Assembly: GCF_025725665.1 (NCBI RefSeq)
Contig: NZ_CP107009.1
Span: 2,108,001-2,172,000 of the forward strand
DNA: 64,000 nucleotides
Direction of reading: 5' to 3'
From: Halomonas sp. LR3S48
GTDB taxonomy: Bacteria; Pseudomonadota; Gammaproteobacteria; Pseudomonadales; Halomonadaceae
The notes under the pieces were generated by a model, which ran no database searches, was not told where the DNA came from, and saw only the letters and a list, made by a program, of their open reading frames with translations. Position numbers and translations under genes: made by a program. Shown here piece after piece: positions 17,932-26,748 of the stretch (position 1 is the first letter of the stretch; each line of letters starts with the position of its first letter).

Positions 17932-19003
17932 GGCCGAGCACCTCCACGTGAAGATCATGGGTTTCGAGGTAGTCGATGGCGCGGCGGGTCTGCTCCGGTG
18001 TGCCGAGCAGCTCGGCGATCATCAGCCCCAGGGTGCGCTCCTGGATCGACTCCACCTTGGCTTGCAGGATGCTCACGTCCACACCGCATTCCCTGGCCAG
18101 CCGGGAAATCAAAGGGGTTGAGACAGCATCGCCCGAGAACGCCAGGCGCACCACTGGGTGGGTACGCTCGCCCGGTACGTCCTCGAGCCTTTCCACCAGG
18201 GCCTTGGGCGGCTCGAGCTGGAGGAAATCATTGAGGAATTCGCGGCCGAGCCGGGTGCGGGGGGCGGTAAAGAAGTCGCCGACCTCGGCTTCCTCGACCA
18301 GTTCGCCGTCCGAGATCAGGCTGACCCGATGGCAGATCGACTTGACCACCTCCATCTCGTGGGTGATCAGCAGGATGGTCAGGCCGAGCTTCTGGTTGAT
18401 CTCGCGCAGCAGGGTGAGAATCGAGCCGGTGGTCTGCGGGTCCAGCGCCGAGGTCGCCTCGTCGCACAGCAGCACGCGGGGTTCGCTGGCCAGTGCCCGG
18501 GCAATGGCCACGCGCTGTTTCTGGCCACCGGAAAGTTGTGCCGGGTACTGGCGCGCCTTGTCGGAAAGGCCGGTCAGCTCGAGCAGCGGCAGCACGCGCT
18601 CGCGAATGGCGCTGCGTTTCATACCCATCAGCTCGAGGGGCAGGGCAACATTGTCGAAGACGTTGCGCGTGGTCAGCAGATTGAAATGCTGGAAGATCAT
18701 GCCGATGCGGTGCCGTGCCTGGTTGAGCGCGGCGGAAGAGAGACCAGTCATCTCCTGGCCGTCGACAACGACGCTGCCGCTCGTGGGGCGTTCGAGCAGA
18801 TTGACGCAACGAATCAGGGTCGACTTGCCGGCACCGGACAGGCCGATGACGCCGTGAATGCTGCCTTGCGGGACATGAAGGTCGACGTTCCTGAGCGCCT
18901 CGATCGTCCGGGACGAGGTGTCGTGTCGGCGGGCAGTGAACGGTAGCCGGCTTCTGGGGCCGGTGAGATGGTAGGTCTTGGAAACGTTGCGTAGCGTAAT
19001 CAT
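17912..19003 (-). CDS. metN: Methionine ABC transporter ATP-binding protein
   Basis: A 363-residue ABC ATPase. It has Walker A GLSGAGKST, signature LSGGQKQRVAIARAL, Walker B VLLCDEATSALDP and the H-loop THE. The C-terminal part (about 270-363, VRLAFSGDAVSTPLISRLAR onward) is the NIL/ACT-like domain through which MetN senses methionine. An unusual insert after KTYHLTGP (residues about 12-30, Arg-rich) lengthens the N-terminal strand region. The ATG at 19003 has AGGAAG upstream. It is the first gene of metNIQ, with a SAM-II-like riboswitch and terminator 65 bases before the start. Confidence 0.95.
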   Translation of the reverse strand: MITLRNVSKTYHLTGPRSRLPFTARRHDTSSRTIEALRNVDLHVPQGSIHGVIGLSGAGKSTLIRCVNLLERPTSGSVVVDGQEMTGLSSAALNQARHRIGMIFQHFNLLTTRNVFDNVALPLELMGMKRSAIRERVLPLLELTGLSDKARQYPAQLSGGQKQRVAIARALASEPRVLLCDEATSALDPQTTGSILTLLREINQKLGLTILLITHEMEVVKSICHRVSLISDGELVEEAEVGDFFTAPRTRLGREFLNDFLQLEPPKALVERLEDVPGERTHPVVRLAFSGDAVSTPLISRLARECGVDVSILQAKVESIQERTLGLMIAELLGTPEQTRRAIDYLETHDLHVEVLGHVQRDD

Positions 19004-19068
19004 CTGGCTTCCTACGGGCCGTCCCGGAGGGGCGGGCGCAGCGATAGCCGAAATGGATGACCGAAACG

Positions 19069-19095
19069 AAAAAAAGGCCACCCTGACGGGTGGCC
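19069..19095 (-). terminator. Attenuator terminator in the metN leader
   Basis: On the minus strand GGCCACCC, loop GTCA and GGGTGGCC are followed by seven T's: a strong intrinsic terminator located before, not after, the genes it precedes. The CACCC of its 5' arm can pair instead with GGGTG at 19114-19110, the 3' end of the adjacent aptamer, giving an antiterminator. Confidence 0.88.
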
Positions 19096-19111
19096 ATCAA
19101 CGCTGGACACA

Positions 19112-19196
19112 CCCTTTTAGCTGCACTTCACGTCGTCGGGGAAATGGAACGTCCCCATCGGCGTGGGCGCCCGCAATCCGGGTACAAATCGGCGCC
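19112..19196 (-). promoter_or_regulatory. SAM-II-like riboswitch aptamer upstream of metNIQ
   Basis: Read on the minus strand: P1 5' arm GGCGCC (19196-19191), GATTTG (19190-19185), CCCGGATTGC (19182-19173), and P1 3' arm GGCGCC (19171-19166). A hairpin insert GGGG...CCCC follows (19156-19138), then GCAGCTAAAAGGG (19124-19112). The order P1-GAUUU-AUUGC-P1-GCUAAAA-GGG and the pseudoknot (CCC with GGG, GC with GC, U-U and A-A between) reproduce the SAM-II aptamer, here with an extra hairpin between P1 and the 3' strand. A promoter lies just upstream and a terminator just downstream. Binding of S-adenosylmethionine should shut off methionine uptake. Confidence 0.82.
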
Positions 19197-19212
19197 TGAA
19201 ATGTGATGCGGC

Positions 19213-19241
19213 ATATTAGGATCAAAGGCGTACCCTGTCAA
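19213..19241 (-). promoter_or_regulatory. Promoter of metNIQ
   Basis: On the minus strand a perfect TTGACA (19241-19236), a 17-base spacer and TAATAT (19218-19213). Transcription should start near 19206, about ten bases before the riboswitch P1 stem. Confidence 0.75.
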
Positions 19242-19436
19242 TGCGTATGGTGGATGATCGGGTATCTACCGCCCGGCTTCGATAAATATTGCTGCATTCA
19301 TGACTAATCGCATGGTTTCATCTCGAACTCTTCGCGCTGCGTTCGCTGGCTGGCAATGGACGTTGCGTTGCTGAATTCTTACACTGCGAAACCTATCTAC
19401 TCTCACTCCCTGCTCAGAGGCTGCCCAGGAGGCGTC
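19242..19436. other. Gap between the metN promoter and ribE
   Basis: About 195 bases, less GC-rich than the surroundings, with no gene, RNA or repeat I recognise. In particular there is no FMN riboswitch before ribE. A promoter for ribE is presumably here but I cannot point to clear boxes. Confidence 0.5.
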
Positions 19437-20066
19437 ATGTTCACAGGCATCGTTCAGGGGACGGCGGAAGTCGTCGCCATCAAGGAAGCGGAGGCCTTCC
19501 GTACCCACGTGGTGAGCCTGCCCGATCAACTGCGCGAAGGGCTCGAGCTGGGGGCCTCGGTGGCCCATAACGGTGTGTGCCTGACCGTTACTGCTGTCGA
19601 GGGCGAGCGGGTCAGCTTCGACCTGATGCGCGAGACGCTACGCGTGACCAATCTCGGTGCGTTGCGCGAGGGCGACCGCGTCAATATCGAGCGGGCGGCA
19701 CGTTTCGGGGACGAGATCGGCGGGCATGCGATGTCCGGGCACGTCATGGCCATGGCGGAACTGGTGGAACTGGACCAGGCACCCAACAACCGCCGGCTCT
19801 GGTTCGAGGTACCCGATGCGCTGGGGCGCTTCTTGTTCGACAAGGGGTACATCGGGGTCGATGGCATCAGCCTGACGATAGGCGAGGTGCGGCGTGCGAC
19901 GGTTGATCACGGCCCGCGCTTCTGCGTCGACCTGATCCCGGAGACGCTGGAGCGCACCATCCTTGTGGATCGCGTGCCGGGCGACCGGGTCAATATCGAG
20001 GTCGATCCCCAGACCCAGGCCATCGTCGAAACGGTCGAGCGTGTGCTTGCCTCACGCGGTGTCTGA
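19437..20066 (+). CDS. ribE: Riboflavin synthase
   Basis: Converts two molecules of dimethylribityllumazine to riboflavin. The 209-residue protein has the expected duplicated lumazine-binding barrel: repeat one starts MFTGIVQGTAEV, with GVCLTVTAVEG, and repeat two contains GGHAMSGHVMAMAEL and GVDGISLTIGEV. The ATG at 19437 has AGGAGG four bases upstream and begins the conserved MFTGIV; the frame is open to 19356 without support. It is monocistronic here, away from other rib genes. It could be named ribC in some genomes; lumazine-protein paralogues are less likely. Confidence 0.93.
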   Translation: MFTGIVQGTAEVVAIKEAEAFRTHVVSLPDQLREGLELGASVAHNGVCLTVTAVEGERVSFDLMRETLRVTNLGALREGDRVNIERAARFGDEIGGHAMSGHVMAMAELVELDQAPNNRRLWFEVPDALGRFLFDKGYIGVDGISLTIGEVRRATVDHGPRFCVDLIPETLERTILVDRVPGDRVNIEVDPQTQAIVETVERVLASRGV

Positions 20067-20268
20067 GTTCCGGTTCAAATGACCGTTTCGTCAAGTCTGC
20101 GTTGGTAGCCGCGCTGGCGCATGGCGCAGAGTTTGCTTATACAGAGCGAACCGTGCCGCGGCATGGCGTTCAGGGTCGGTCTCGCATCACCGGCGGCCTT
20201 TGGGTACCATGTGCGGCTTTTCTCGCTCCCTGGCCGATAATCAGCCCTAGTGCGCAGGAATGCCAAAA

Positions 20269-21570
20269 ATGAAGAACCTCCTCGAAAGACACTTCAAGCT
20301 GACTGAGCACAATACCAGCGTGAAGACCGAGGTCATTGCCGGGATCACTACCTTCCTGACCATGGCCTACATCATTTTCGTCAACCCCAGCATTCTCTCC
20401 GAAGCGGGCATGGATTACGGTGCGGTGTTCGTCGCCACCTGTCTTGCCGCGGCCGTCGGCTGCTTGATCATGGGCCTGTGGGCCAACTATCCCATCGCCC
20501 AGGCGCCTGGCATGGGGCTCAATGCCTTCTTCACCTATGGCGTCGTGCTCGGCATGGGCTACACCTGGGAAGCAGCGCTGGGCGCCGTGTTCCTGTCCGG
20601 TTTCTGCTTCTTCCTGCTCAGTGTGTTCAAGATCCGGGAGTGGATCATCAACTCCATTCCGCTCTCCCTGCGCCTGGGCATCGCTGCGGGTATCGGCCTG
20701 TTCCTGGCCATGATCGCGTTGAAGAATGCCGGCATCGTGGTATCCAATCCGGCCACCTACGTGGCGCTGGGCGATCTCTCCGAGCCTGCCGCCATCTACG
20801 CGTTGCTCGGCTTCTTCGCCATCACCGCCATGGCCTATTTGCGCATCACCGGAGCGGTGATGATCGGCATCCTCGGCGTGACCGTGTTGGCCATGATCCT
20901 GGGACACAACCAGTATGGCGGGCTGATGTCTATGCCGCCTTCGATCGCGCCGACCTTCATGGCGCTGGACCTGTGGGGTGCGCTGGACATCGCCATGCTC
21001 AGCGTCATCTTCGCCTTCCTGTTCGTCGATCTGTTCGACACCTCCGGTACGCTGGTGGGCGTGGCACACAAGGGTGGCCTGCTCGACAAGGACGGCAAGC
21101 TGCCGCGCCTGGGGCGCGCCATGATGGCCGACAGCGGCGCCTCCATGGCAGGTGCCGTGCTGGGTACCTCGACCACCACCAGCTATATCGAGTCCACTGC
21201 CGGTATCGCTTCGGGCGGGCGCACCGGACTGACCGCCGTGGTGGTGGCCGCGCTGTTCCTGATCAGCCTGTTCTTCGCGCCGCTGGCGGGCTCGATCCCG
21301 GCTTATGCCACCGCCGGCGCGCTGCTCTACGTCGCGGTACTGATGGCCGGCAGCCTGGCTCACGCCAACTGGGACGATCCGACCGACGCCGCGCCCGTGC
21401 TGATCGCCGCGTTGGCCATGCCGCTGACCTTCTCCATCGCCGAGGGCATTGCGCTGGGCTTCATCAGCTACGCTGCTATCAAGACCCTCTCCGGCCGCTT
21501 CCGTGACCTCAACCCGGCCGTGGTCGTGCTGGCGATCCTGTTCGTGTTGAAGTTCCTGTTCCTAGACTGA
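20269..21570 (+). CDS. NCS2-family purine permease (AzgA type)
   Basis: A 433-residue inner-membrane nucleobase:H+ symporter of the hypoxanthine/guanine/adenine group, with about 12-14 hydrophobic segments. The N terminus [19 protein letters not shown] and motifs [25 protein letters not shown] and the signature [20 protein letters not shown] identify the AzgA/GhxP branch. ATG 20269 is nine bases after AGGA; an ATG at 20260 is possible but too close. apt follows 22 bases downstream, so uptake and salvage of adenine or hypoxanthine are coupled. The exact purine specificity is not readable. The 202-base upstream gap shows no purine riboswitch. Confidence 0.9.
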   Translation: MKNLLERHFKLTEHNTSVKTEVIAGITTFLTMAYIIFVNPSILSEAGMDYGAVFVATCLAAAVGCLIMGLWANYPIAQAPGMGLNAFFTYGVVLGMGYTWEAALGAVFLSGFCFFLLSVFKIREWIINSIPLSLRLGIAAGIGLFLAMIALKNAGIVVSNPATYVALGDLSEPAAIYALLGFFAITAMAYLRITGAVMIGILGVTVLAMILGHNQYGGLMSMPPSIAPTFMALDLWGALDIAMLSVIFAFLFVDLFDTSGTLVGVAHKGGLLDKDGKLPRLGRAMMADSGASMAGAVLGTSTTTSYIESTAGIASGGRTGLTAVVVAALFLISLFFAPLAGSIPAYATAGALLYVAVLMAGSLAHANWDDPTDAAPVLIAALAMPLTFSIAEGIALGFISYAAIKTLSGRFRDLNPAVVVLAILFVLKFLFLD

Positions 21571-21592
21571 CATTTTCTCACCGAGAGCTGCG

Positions 21593-22138
21593 ATGAGCAT
21601 TTACGGCGACTACATCAAGTCCGTGATCCGAACCGTCCCCGACTGGCCGCAACAGGGGGTCAACTTTCGCGACATCACTCCGCTACTGCAGAACAGTTCG
21701 GCCTTCCGCAAGCTGATCGACAGCTTCGTGCATCGCTACCAGGACATGGAGCTGGATGCGATTGCCGCCATCGATGCGCGCGGTTTCATCATCGGTGCGC
21801 CGGTTGCCTACGAGTTGGGCTGCAGCTTCGTGCCGGTGCGCAAGAAGGGCAAGCTGCCGTTTCGCACCATCAGCGAGACCTATACGCTGGAGTACGGCCA
21901 GGCCGAGGTGGAGCTGCATTCCGATGCCTTCCGCCAGGGCGACAGGATTCTGATCATGGACGACCTGATCGCCACCGGGGGCACCATGCTGGCCGCCGCC
22001 AAGCTCATCACCCGCTCGGGGGGGCAGGTGGTAGAGACCGCTACCATCATCGACCTGCCGGAGATCGGCGGGTCGGCAAAGATTCGCGAGGCCGGCTTCG
22101 GCGTCTTTGCGGTCTGCTCCTTCACAGAGGACGAGTGA
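21593..22138 (+). CDS. apt: Adenine phosphoribosyltransferase
   Basis: Converts adenine plus PRPP to AMP. The 181-residue protein has [15 protein letters not shown] near the N terminus, the ARGF loop ([10 protein letters not shown]), the flexible-loop [16 protein letters not shown] and the PRPP-binding motif [13 protein letters not shown]. All are standard for Apt. CGAGAGCTGCG before the ATG is a modest ribosome site. It sits between the purine permease and gpt in a salvage operon; gpt starts seven bases after the stop. Confidence 0.96.
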   Translation: MSIYGDYIKSVIRTVPDWPQQGVNFRDITPLLQNSSAFRKLIDSFVHRYQDMELDAIAAIDARGFIIGAPVAYELGCSFVPVRKKGKLPFRTISETYTLEYGQAEVELHSDAFRQGDRILIMDDLIATGGTMLAAAKLITRSGGQVVETATIIDLPEIGGSAKIREAGFGVFAVCSFTEDE

Positions 22139-22145
22139 CATCATC

Positions 22146-22625
22146 ATGAGCAACGCCCGCTATCACCAGCACTTCACCGTTTCGTGGGATCAGTTGCATC
22201 GCGACGTACGCGAACTCTGTCACCGCCTGGTCGAGCGTGACTTCAAGGGCATCGTGGCGATCACCCGCGGTGGCCTGATCCCGGCGGCGCTGATCGCCCG
22301 CGAGCTCAACGTGCGCTTGATCGATACGGTCTGTATCAAGAGCTACGACCACATGGACCAGGGCGGGCTGGATGTCATGAAGGGCGTCGATCACGATGGC
22401 GACGGTTGGCTGCTGGTCGATGACCTGGTCGATACCGGCAAGACGGCGCGCAAGGTGCGCGAGATGCTGCCCAAGGCGCACTTCGTCACCATCTATGCCA
22501 AGCCGGAAGGGCGGCCGCTGGTCGATCAGTACTTGACCGAGGTGGCCCAGGATTGCTGGATCCAGTTTCCGTGGGACATGGGGGTCGCCTACGTGGAGCC
22601 CTTGGTCGATCAAGTGAAGCGATAA
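22146..22625 (+). CDS. gpt: Xanthine-guanine phosphoribosyltransferase
   Basis: A 159-residue type I PRTase converting guanine and xanthine to nucleotides. It follows E. coli Gpt closely: [27 protein letters not shown], the PRPP motif [20 protein letters not shown], and [22 protein letters not shown] 22146 begins the conserved sequence; the frame is open to 22107 inside apt, but no start is supported there. It is cotranscribed with apt and followed 15 bases later by ung. Confidence 0.94.
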   Translation: MSNARYHQHFTVSWDQLHRDVRELCHRLVERDFKGIVAITRGGLIPAALIARELNVRLIDTVCIKSYDHMDQGGLDVMKGVDHDGDGWLLVDDLVDTGKTARKVREMLPKAHFVTIYAKPEGRPLVDQYLTEVAQDCWIQFPWDMGVAYVEPLVDQVKR

Positions 22626-22640
22626 ACGGGGCGGTACGCC

Positions 22641-23336
22641 ATGAACTGTCCATTGCCCGAGAGCTGGCAGCGTTGGTTGGGAAGCGAGTTCGAAGCCCCC
22701 TACATGCAGGCGCTGCGTAATTTCCTGGCAGCCGAGAAGGCGGCCAGGAAAATCGTCTATCCGCACTCCTCGAACTGGTTCCGGGCCTTCGAGCTGACAC
22801 CACTGGAGCGAGTCAAGGTCGTCATTCTGGGGCAGGACCCCTACCACGGGCCCAACCAGGCCCATGGCCTATGTTTTTCGGTGCGCCCCGGCGTGGCGAC
22901 GCCGCCGTCGCTGGTGAACATCTACAAGGAACTGGTCGCCGACGTCGGCTTCCGGCCGGTCGATCATGGCAATCTCGAGTACTGGGCGCGCCAGGGCGTG
23001 CTATTGCTCAATACCTCGCTGACGGTAGAGCAGGGCAATGCCGGTTCGCACCGTGGCAAGGGCTGGGAGACCTTCACCGACCGTGCCATCGAGGTCGTCA
23101 ACGCCCATGCCGAGCCCTGCGTGTTCCTGCTGTGGGGCAGCCATGCCCGGCAGAAGAAGGCACTGATCGATACGTCGCGACACCTGGTGCTGGAGTCGCC
23201 ACACCCTTCGCCGCTCTCGGCGCACCGGGGCTTCTTCGGCAATCGTCACTTCTCCCGGGCCAACGCCTTCCTCGAGGCGAACGGGCGCGAGCCGATCGAC
23301 TGGCAGCTTCCCGCGACACCTGAAGCTGTGCCTTAA
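22641..23336 (+). CDS. ung: Uracil-DNA glycosylase
   Basis: Removes uracil from DNA. A 231-residue family-1 UDG with the water-activating loop GQDPYHG (catalytic Asp66), the uracil-binding [10 protein letters not shown] and the minor-groove loop [13 protein letters not shown] with the catalytic His. Length is normal. It follows gpt by 15 bases and is probably cotranscribed with the salvage genes; this association may simply reflect nucleotide housekeeping. Confidence 0.97.
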   Translation: MNCPLPESWQRWLGSEFEAPYMQALRNFLAAEKAARKIVYPHSSNWFRAFELTPLERVKVVILGQDPYHGPNQAHGLCFSVRPGVATPPSLVNIYKELVADVGFRPVDHGNLEYWARQGVLLLNTSLTVEQGNAGSHRGKGWETFTDRAIEVVNAHAEPCVFLLWGSHARQKKALIDTSRHLVLESPHPSPLSAHRGFFGNRHFSRANAFLEANGREPIDWQLPATPEAVP

Positions 23337-23421
23337 CCTCTGTGCGGGATGAGGGTAAAATGGCGCGCGATTTGTCCCGGCAATGATTAGTCACTCACCC
23401 CCCCATGCCAAGAGGTCCGTC

Positions 23422-24051
23422 ATGAGCGTCCACGCCATCCACCATCCGCTGGTCCAGCACAAGCTGGGTCTGATGCGTGAAGCGGGCATCAGTACCAAGA
23501 GCTTTCGCGAGCTGGCAGGCGAGCTGGCCAAGCTGCTCACCTACGAGGCGACCCAGGACCTGGAGCTGGAAGAACAGGCTATCGACGGCTGGAGCGGCGA
23601 GCCGATTCCGGTGAAGCTGCTCAAGGGCAAGAAGGTGACCATCGTGCCGATCCTGCGTGCCGGGCTCGGTATGCTCGACGGCGTGACCGACCTGATCCCG
23701 AGCGCACGGATCAGCGTGGTGGGGCTCTATCGTGACGAGGAGACGCTGCAGCCGGTACCCTATTTTGCCAAGTTCGCCGGCGACCTCGACGAGCGCATGG
23801 CCATCGTCATCGACCCCATGCTGGCGACCGGTGGCACCATGGTGGCAACGCTCGACATGCTGCGCGAGCGCGGCTGCCAGCAGATGAAGGTGATCGTGCT
23901 GGTGGCGGCACCCGAAGGCATCAAGCGGGTGCAGGATGCCTATCCCGACATCGAGATCTATACCGCTGCCGTCGATGATCACCTCGACGAGAACGGCTAT
24001 ATCGTTCCCGGTCTCGGCGATGCTGGAGACAAGATCTTCGGCACAAGATGA
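23422..24051 (+). CDS. upp: Uracil phosphoribosyltransferase
   Basis: Converts uracil plus PRPP to UMP. It is 209 residues, standard length. The N terminus [38 protein letters not shown], the PRPP motif [16 protein letters not shown] and C-terminal [17 protein letters not shown] are diagnostic. ATG 23422 follows AGAGGT by five bases; the frame extends to 23383 without support. A strong terminator separates it from uraA, the matching uracil transporter. Confidence 0.97.
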   Translation: MSVHAIHHPLVQHKLGLMREAGISTKSFRELAGELAKLLTYEATQDLELEEQAIDGWSGEPIPVKLLKGKKVTIVPILRAGLGMLDGVTDLIPSARISVVGLYRDEETLQPVPYFAKFAGDLDERMAIVIDPMLATGGTMVATLDMLRERGCQQMKVIVLVAAPEGIKRVQDAYPDIEIYTAAVDDHLDENGYIVPGLGDAGDKIFGTR

Positions 24052-24070
24052 GCTGCACGATACGGATAAG

Positions 24071-24103
24071 ACGCCCCTGAGATTGCAATCCAGGGGCGTT
24101 TTT
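24071..24103 (+). terminator. Terminator between upp and uraA
   Basis: ACGCCCCTG (24071-24079) pairs with CAGGGGCGT (24091-24099), the loop itself being the palindrome GATTGCAATC, followed by five T's. It lies 20 bases past upp and 52 before uraA, so uraA needs read-through or its own promoter. Confidence 0.85.
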
Positions 24104-24154
24104 CTGGGCAGGATGCCTTCATTTGACCAACGACACACAGAAGGACTGCTACCC

Positions 24155-25396
24155 ATGAGCGAACACGTGGCGACTGCGCAGGCGCCGACCGACTCCCTGC
24201 CGAGGATTCTCCTGACCGGGGCGCAGATGCTCTTCGTCGCCTTCGGCGCCCTGGTGCTGGTGCCGCTGCTGACCGGGCTCGACCCCAGTGTAGCCCTGTT
24301 CACCGCCGGGATCGGGACCCTGGTGTTTCACGGCGTGACCAAGGTCACCGTGCCGGTCTTCCTGGCTTCCTCGTTCGCCTTTATCGCCCCGATCCAGGGC
24401 TCTGTGGCCAATTTCGGCGTGCCCGCCACCATGGGTGGTTTGATGGCCGCGGGGCTGGTCTACGTGGCGATCTCCCAGGCGGTGCGCATGAAGGGCACCG
24501 CCTGGCTGCACCGCCTGCTGCCACCGGTGGTGGTGGGGCCGGTGATCATGGTGATCGGCCTGGCGCTGGCCCCGGTGGCGGTCAGCATGGCCACCGGCGA
24601 GACCAGCGACCATATCGATTATGGCCCGGCGATCTTCCTCTCCATGACAAGCCTGTTGGTCACCTTGGTGCTGGCCGTTTTCGGCCGTGGCCTGCTGCGG
24701 CTGGTGCCTATCATGGGCGGCATCCTGGTGGGCTATGCCTTGGCGCTGTTGATGGGGCTGGTGGATTTCACGCCGGTACGCGAGGCGTCCTGGCTGGCCA
24801 TTCCCTCGTTCACCGCGCCGAGTTTCCACTGGGCGGCGATCCTGTTCATGATTCCGGTGGCCATCGCGCCGGCCGTCGAGCATATCGGCGACATGATTGC
24901 CATCGGCTCGGTGACGCGCAGGAACTACCTGGAGAAGCCGGGGCTGCACCGCACCCTGCTGGGCGACGGGCTAGCAACCTCTACTGCGGCGTTGTTCGGC
25001 GGTCCGCCCAATACCACCTATTCGGAGGTGACCGGGGCCGTGACGCTGACTCGGGCATTCGACCCCAGGATCATGGTGGTGGCCGCCTGCTTCGCCGTTG
25101 GGCTGGCCTTCGTCGCCAAGCTCGGCGCACTGTTGCAGACCATTCCCGGTCCGGTGATGGGCGGCATCATGACCCTGCTGTTCGGCTCGATTGCCGTGGT
25201 GGGGATGAATACCCTGGTACGCGCCGGCCACTCCCTGACCGCGCCGCGCAATCTGGTCGTGGTGTCGCTGATCCTGGTGTTCGGTATCGGTGGCATGCAG
25301 TTCGGCGGCGGTCAGTTCACCCTGCAGGGCGTGAGCCTGGCAGCCCTGGTGGGCATCGTGCTGAACTGGGTATTACCCCGCGCCGAGGAGGAGTGA
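24155..25396 (+). CDS. uraA: Uracil permease (NCS2 family)
   Basis: A 413-residue uracil:H+ symporter with about 14 hydrophobic segments. Recognisable parts are GAQMLFVAFGALVLVPLLTG, the FAFIAPIQ segment, AVEHIGDMIAIGSVTRRNY with the conserved substrate-site Glu of the UraA family, and GGPPNTTYSEVTGAVTLTR. ATG 24155 follows AAGGACTGCTACCC. It pairs functionally with upp upstream, though an intrinsic terminator intervenes. It is tail to tail with a cupin-XRE regulator three bases away. Confidence 0.92.
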   Translation: MSEHVATAQAPTDSLPRILLTGAQMLFVAFGALVLVPLLTGLDPSVALFTAGIGTLVFHGVTKVTVPVFLASSFAFIAPIQGSVANFGVPATMGGLMAAGLVYVAISQAVRMKGTAWLHRLLPPVVVGPVIMVIGLALAPVAVSMATGETSDHIDYGPAIFLSMTSLLVTLVLAVFGRGLLRLVPIMGGILVGYALALLMGLVDFTPVREASWLAIPSFTAPSFHWAAILFMIPVAIAPAVEHIGDMIAIGSVTRRNYLEKPGLHRTLLGDGLATSTAALFGGPPNTTYSEVTGAVTLTRAFDPRIMVVAACFAVGLAFVAKLGALLQTIPGPVMGGIMTLLFGSIAVVGMNTLVRAGHSLTAPRNLVVVSLILVFGIGGMQFGGGQFTLQGVSLAALVGIVLNWVLPRAEEE

Positions 25397-25398
25397 GT

Positions 25399-25980
25399 CT
25401 AGGTGTGGTGCATCTCCCTGCCGCCCTCAGAAAAGGTCGGCGGGGAGTTGGCGCTGACGATCACGCACTCCTCGTCGCCCACGTTGCGAAAGCGGTGGGG
25501 CAGGCGTGAGTCGAAGTAGTAGGCGTCGCCGGTGCGAAGCAACCGCGCCTCGCCGGCCACGGTGAGTTCGATCTCGCCGGCCACCACCACGCCGCCTTCC
25601 TCGCCGTCGTGCTCGAGCATCTCATCACCGGTGTCGGCCCCGGGAGGGTAGCGCTCATGGATGATCGACATGCTGCGATCCGGACGGCGGGCCGCCACCA
25701 GGCGCCACGACAGATGCCCGTCGCCTATCTCGGTGAGCTCCTCGGCAGGATAGAAGGCGCGCGGTGGGGAGGGTTCGTCGCCGGCAAAGAAGGCGCTGAT
25801 CGATACCGGCAAGGCATCGAGGATCTTCTTCAGTGAGCTGACCGAAGGGCTGACGCTGTTCTGTTCAATCAACGAGATGGTGCTGTTGGTAACGCCGGCT
25901 CGCTTGGCCAGCTCGCGTTGGGACAGCTTGCGCGCTTTGCGCAACTCGCGCAGACGAGTCCCCACATCAAATCCTTCCAT
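25399..25980 (-). CDS. XRE-family regulator with C-terminal cupin
   Basis: A 193-residue regulator with an N-terminal helix-turn-helix (GTRLRELRKARKLSQRELAK, TNSTISLIEQNSVSPSV, residues 5-55) and a C-terminal cupin fold (about 110-180) containing HDGEEGGVVVAGEIEL and YYFDSRLPHRF. The layout is that of PuuR-like regulators, whose cupin binds a small ligand such as a polyamine or amino acid; the ligand here is unknown. ATG 25980 is taken because the HTH begins there; the open frame to 26316 has no recognisable sequence. A perfect 14-bp palindrome lies 63 bases upstream. Confidence 0.85.
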   Translation of the reverse strand: MEGFDVGTRLRELRKARKLSQRELAKRAGVTNSTISLIEQNSVSPSVSSLKKILDALPVSISAFFAGDEPSPPRAFYPAEELTEIGDGHLSWRLVAARRPDRSMSIIHERYPPGADTGDEMLEHDGEEGGVVVAGEIELTVAGEARLLRTGDAYYFDSRLPHRFRNVGDEECVIVSANSPPTFSEGGREMHHT

Positions 25981-26043
25981 TGTCAGGTCCAGGTCGTTCG
26001 ATTTGTTTGACACATGATACCCGTTGCAGGCGTCGTGCATAAG

Positions 26044-26057
26044 ATGATCCGGATCAT
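26044..26057. promoter_or_regulatory. 14-bp palindrome between the cupin-XRE regulator and mobA
   Basis: ATGATCCGGATCAT is perfectly self-complementary and sits in the divergent gap of 132 bases. It is a plausible operator for the adjacent regulator; a second short hairpin, GGCAC-CGGC-GTGCC, follows at 26087-26100. Confidence 0.45.
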
Positions 26058-26112
26058 GGCAGGCAAGCAATTGGCTCTCAGGCCATGGCACCGGCGTGCC
26101 GGCTAAGGCATC

Positions 26113-26748
26113 ATGGTGGATATGTCCGATCGCCCCGTCACCGTTCCAAACCCACTGACCGATATCACCGGCCTGATCCTGGCTGGCGGCCAGGGCCGCC
26201 GCATGGGCGGGCGCGACAAGGGGTTGGAGCTGTTGGGTGGGGTTGCCTTGGTCAGTCATGTCCGGGAGCGCCTGGCGGGCAGGGTAGCTGAGGTATTGAT
26301 CAGTGCCAACCGCCATCTCGAACGCTACCGGAGCCTGGCCGATCGTGTCGTGAGCGACACGGTGGGCGGCTTTCAGGGACCGCTGATGGGTATTTACGGT
26401 GGGCTATGTGCCGCCACCACACCATGGGTATTGGTTGTACCCTGCGATACACCGGTCCTGCCACCGGATCTGGTGGAGAGAATGGCGGCGGGTATCGGCC
26501 GCCACCGTATTGCCGTGGCCCATGACGGAGAGCGTCTGCATCCGGTCGTGGTGCTCCTGGAGCGAGCGTTGGCCGACGACCTGCATGCCGCCCTCGCAGA
26601 AGGGGAACGCAAGGTCGGTCGTTGGTTCGAGCGCCACGCCTGGACCGCTGTGGATTTCAGCGATTGTCCCGAGGCCTTCGACAATCTCAATACCGATGAA
26701 GACAGGCGACGCCTGGAGATGCGCCTGAACGAGGAGAGCCGAACCTGA
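26113..26748 (+). CDS. mobA: Molybdenum cofactor guanylyltransferase
   Basis: Attaches GMP to molybdopterin to give the bis-MGD cofactor. The 211-residue protein begins with the nucleotidyltransferase motif GLILAGGQGRRMGGRDKGLE, and has VVSDTVGGFQGPLMGI, VVPCDTPVLP and NLNTDED near the C terminus. Start choice is uncertain: ATG 26113 has no good ribosome site, and an ATG at 26122 is an alternative. The stop overlaps the mobB start by one base. It is the first gene of the Moco cluster mobA-mobB-moaCD-moaE-moaA. Confidence 0.93.
   Translation: MVDMSDRPVTVPNPLTDITGLILAGGQGRRMGGRDKGLELLGGVALVSHVRERLAGRVAEVLISANRHLERYRSLADRVVSDTVGGFQGPLMGIYGGLCAATTPWVLVVPCDTPVLPPDLVERMAAGIGRHRIAVAHDGERLHPVVVLLERALADDLHAALAEGERKVGRWFERHAWTAVDFSDCPEAFDNLNTDEDRRRLEMRLNEESRT

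Noticed and set aside
19242..19436. FMN riboswitch before ribE
   Set aside because: None of the conserved FMN-element blocks is visible; the gap is short and unstructured by eye.
20170..21363. 397-codon open frame on the minus strand
   Set aside because: It is antisense to the AzgA-type permease; extremely rich in His, Gln and Gly with no recognisable domain.
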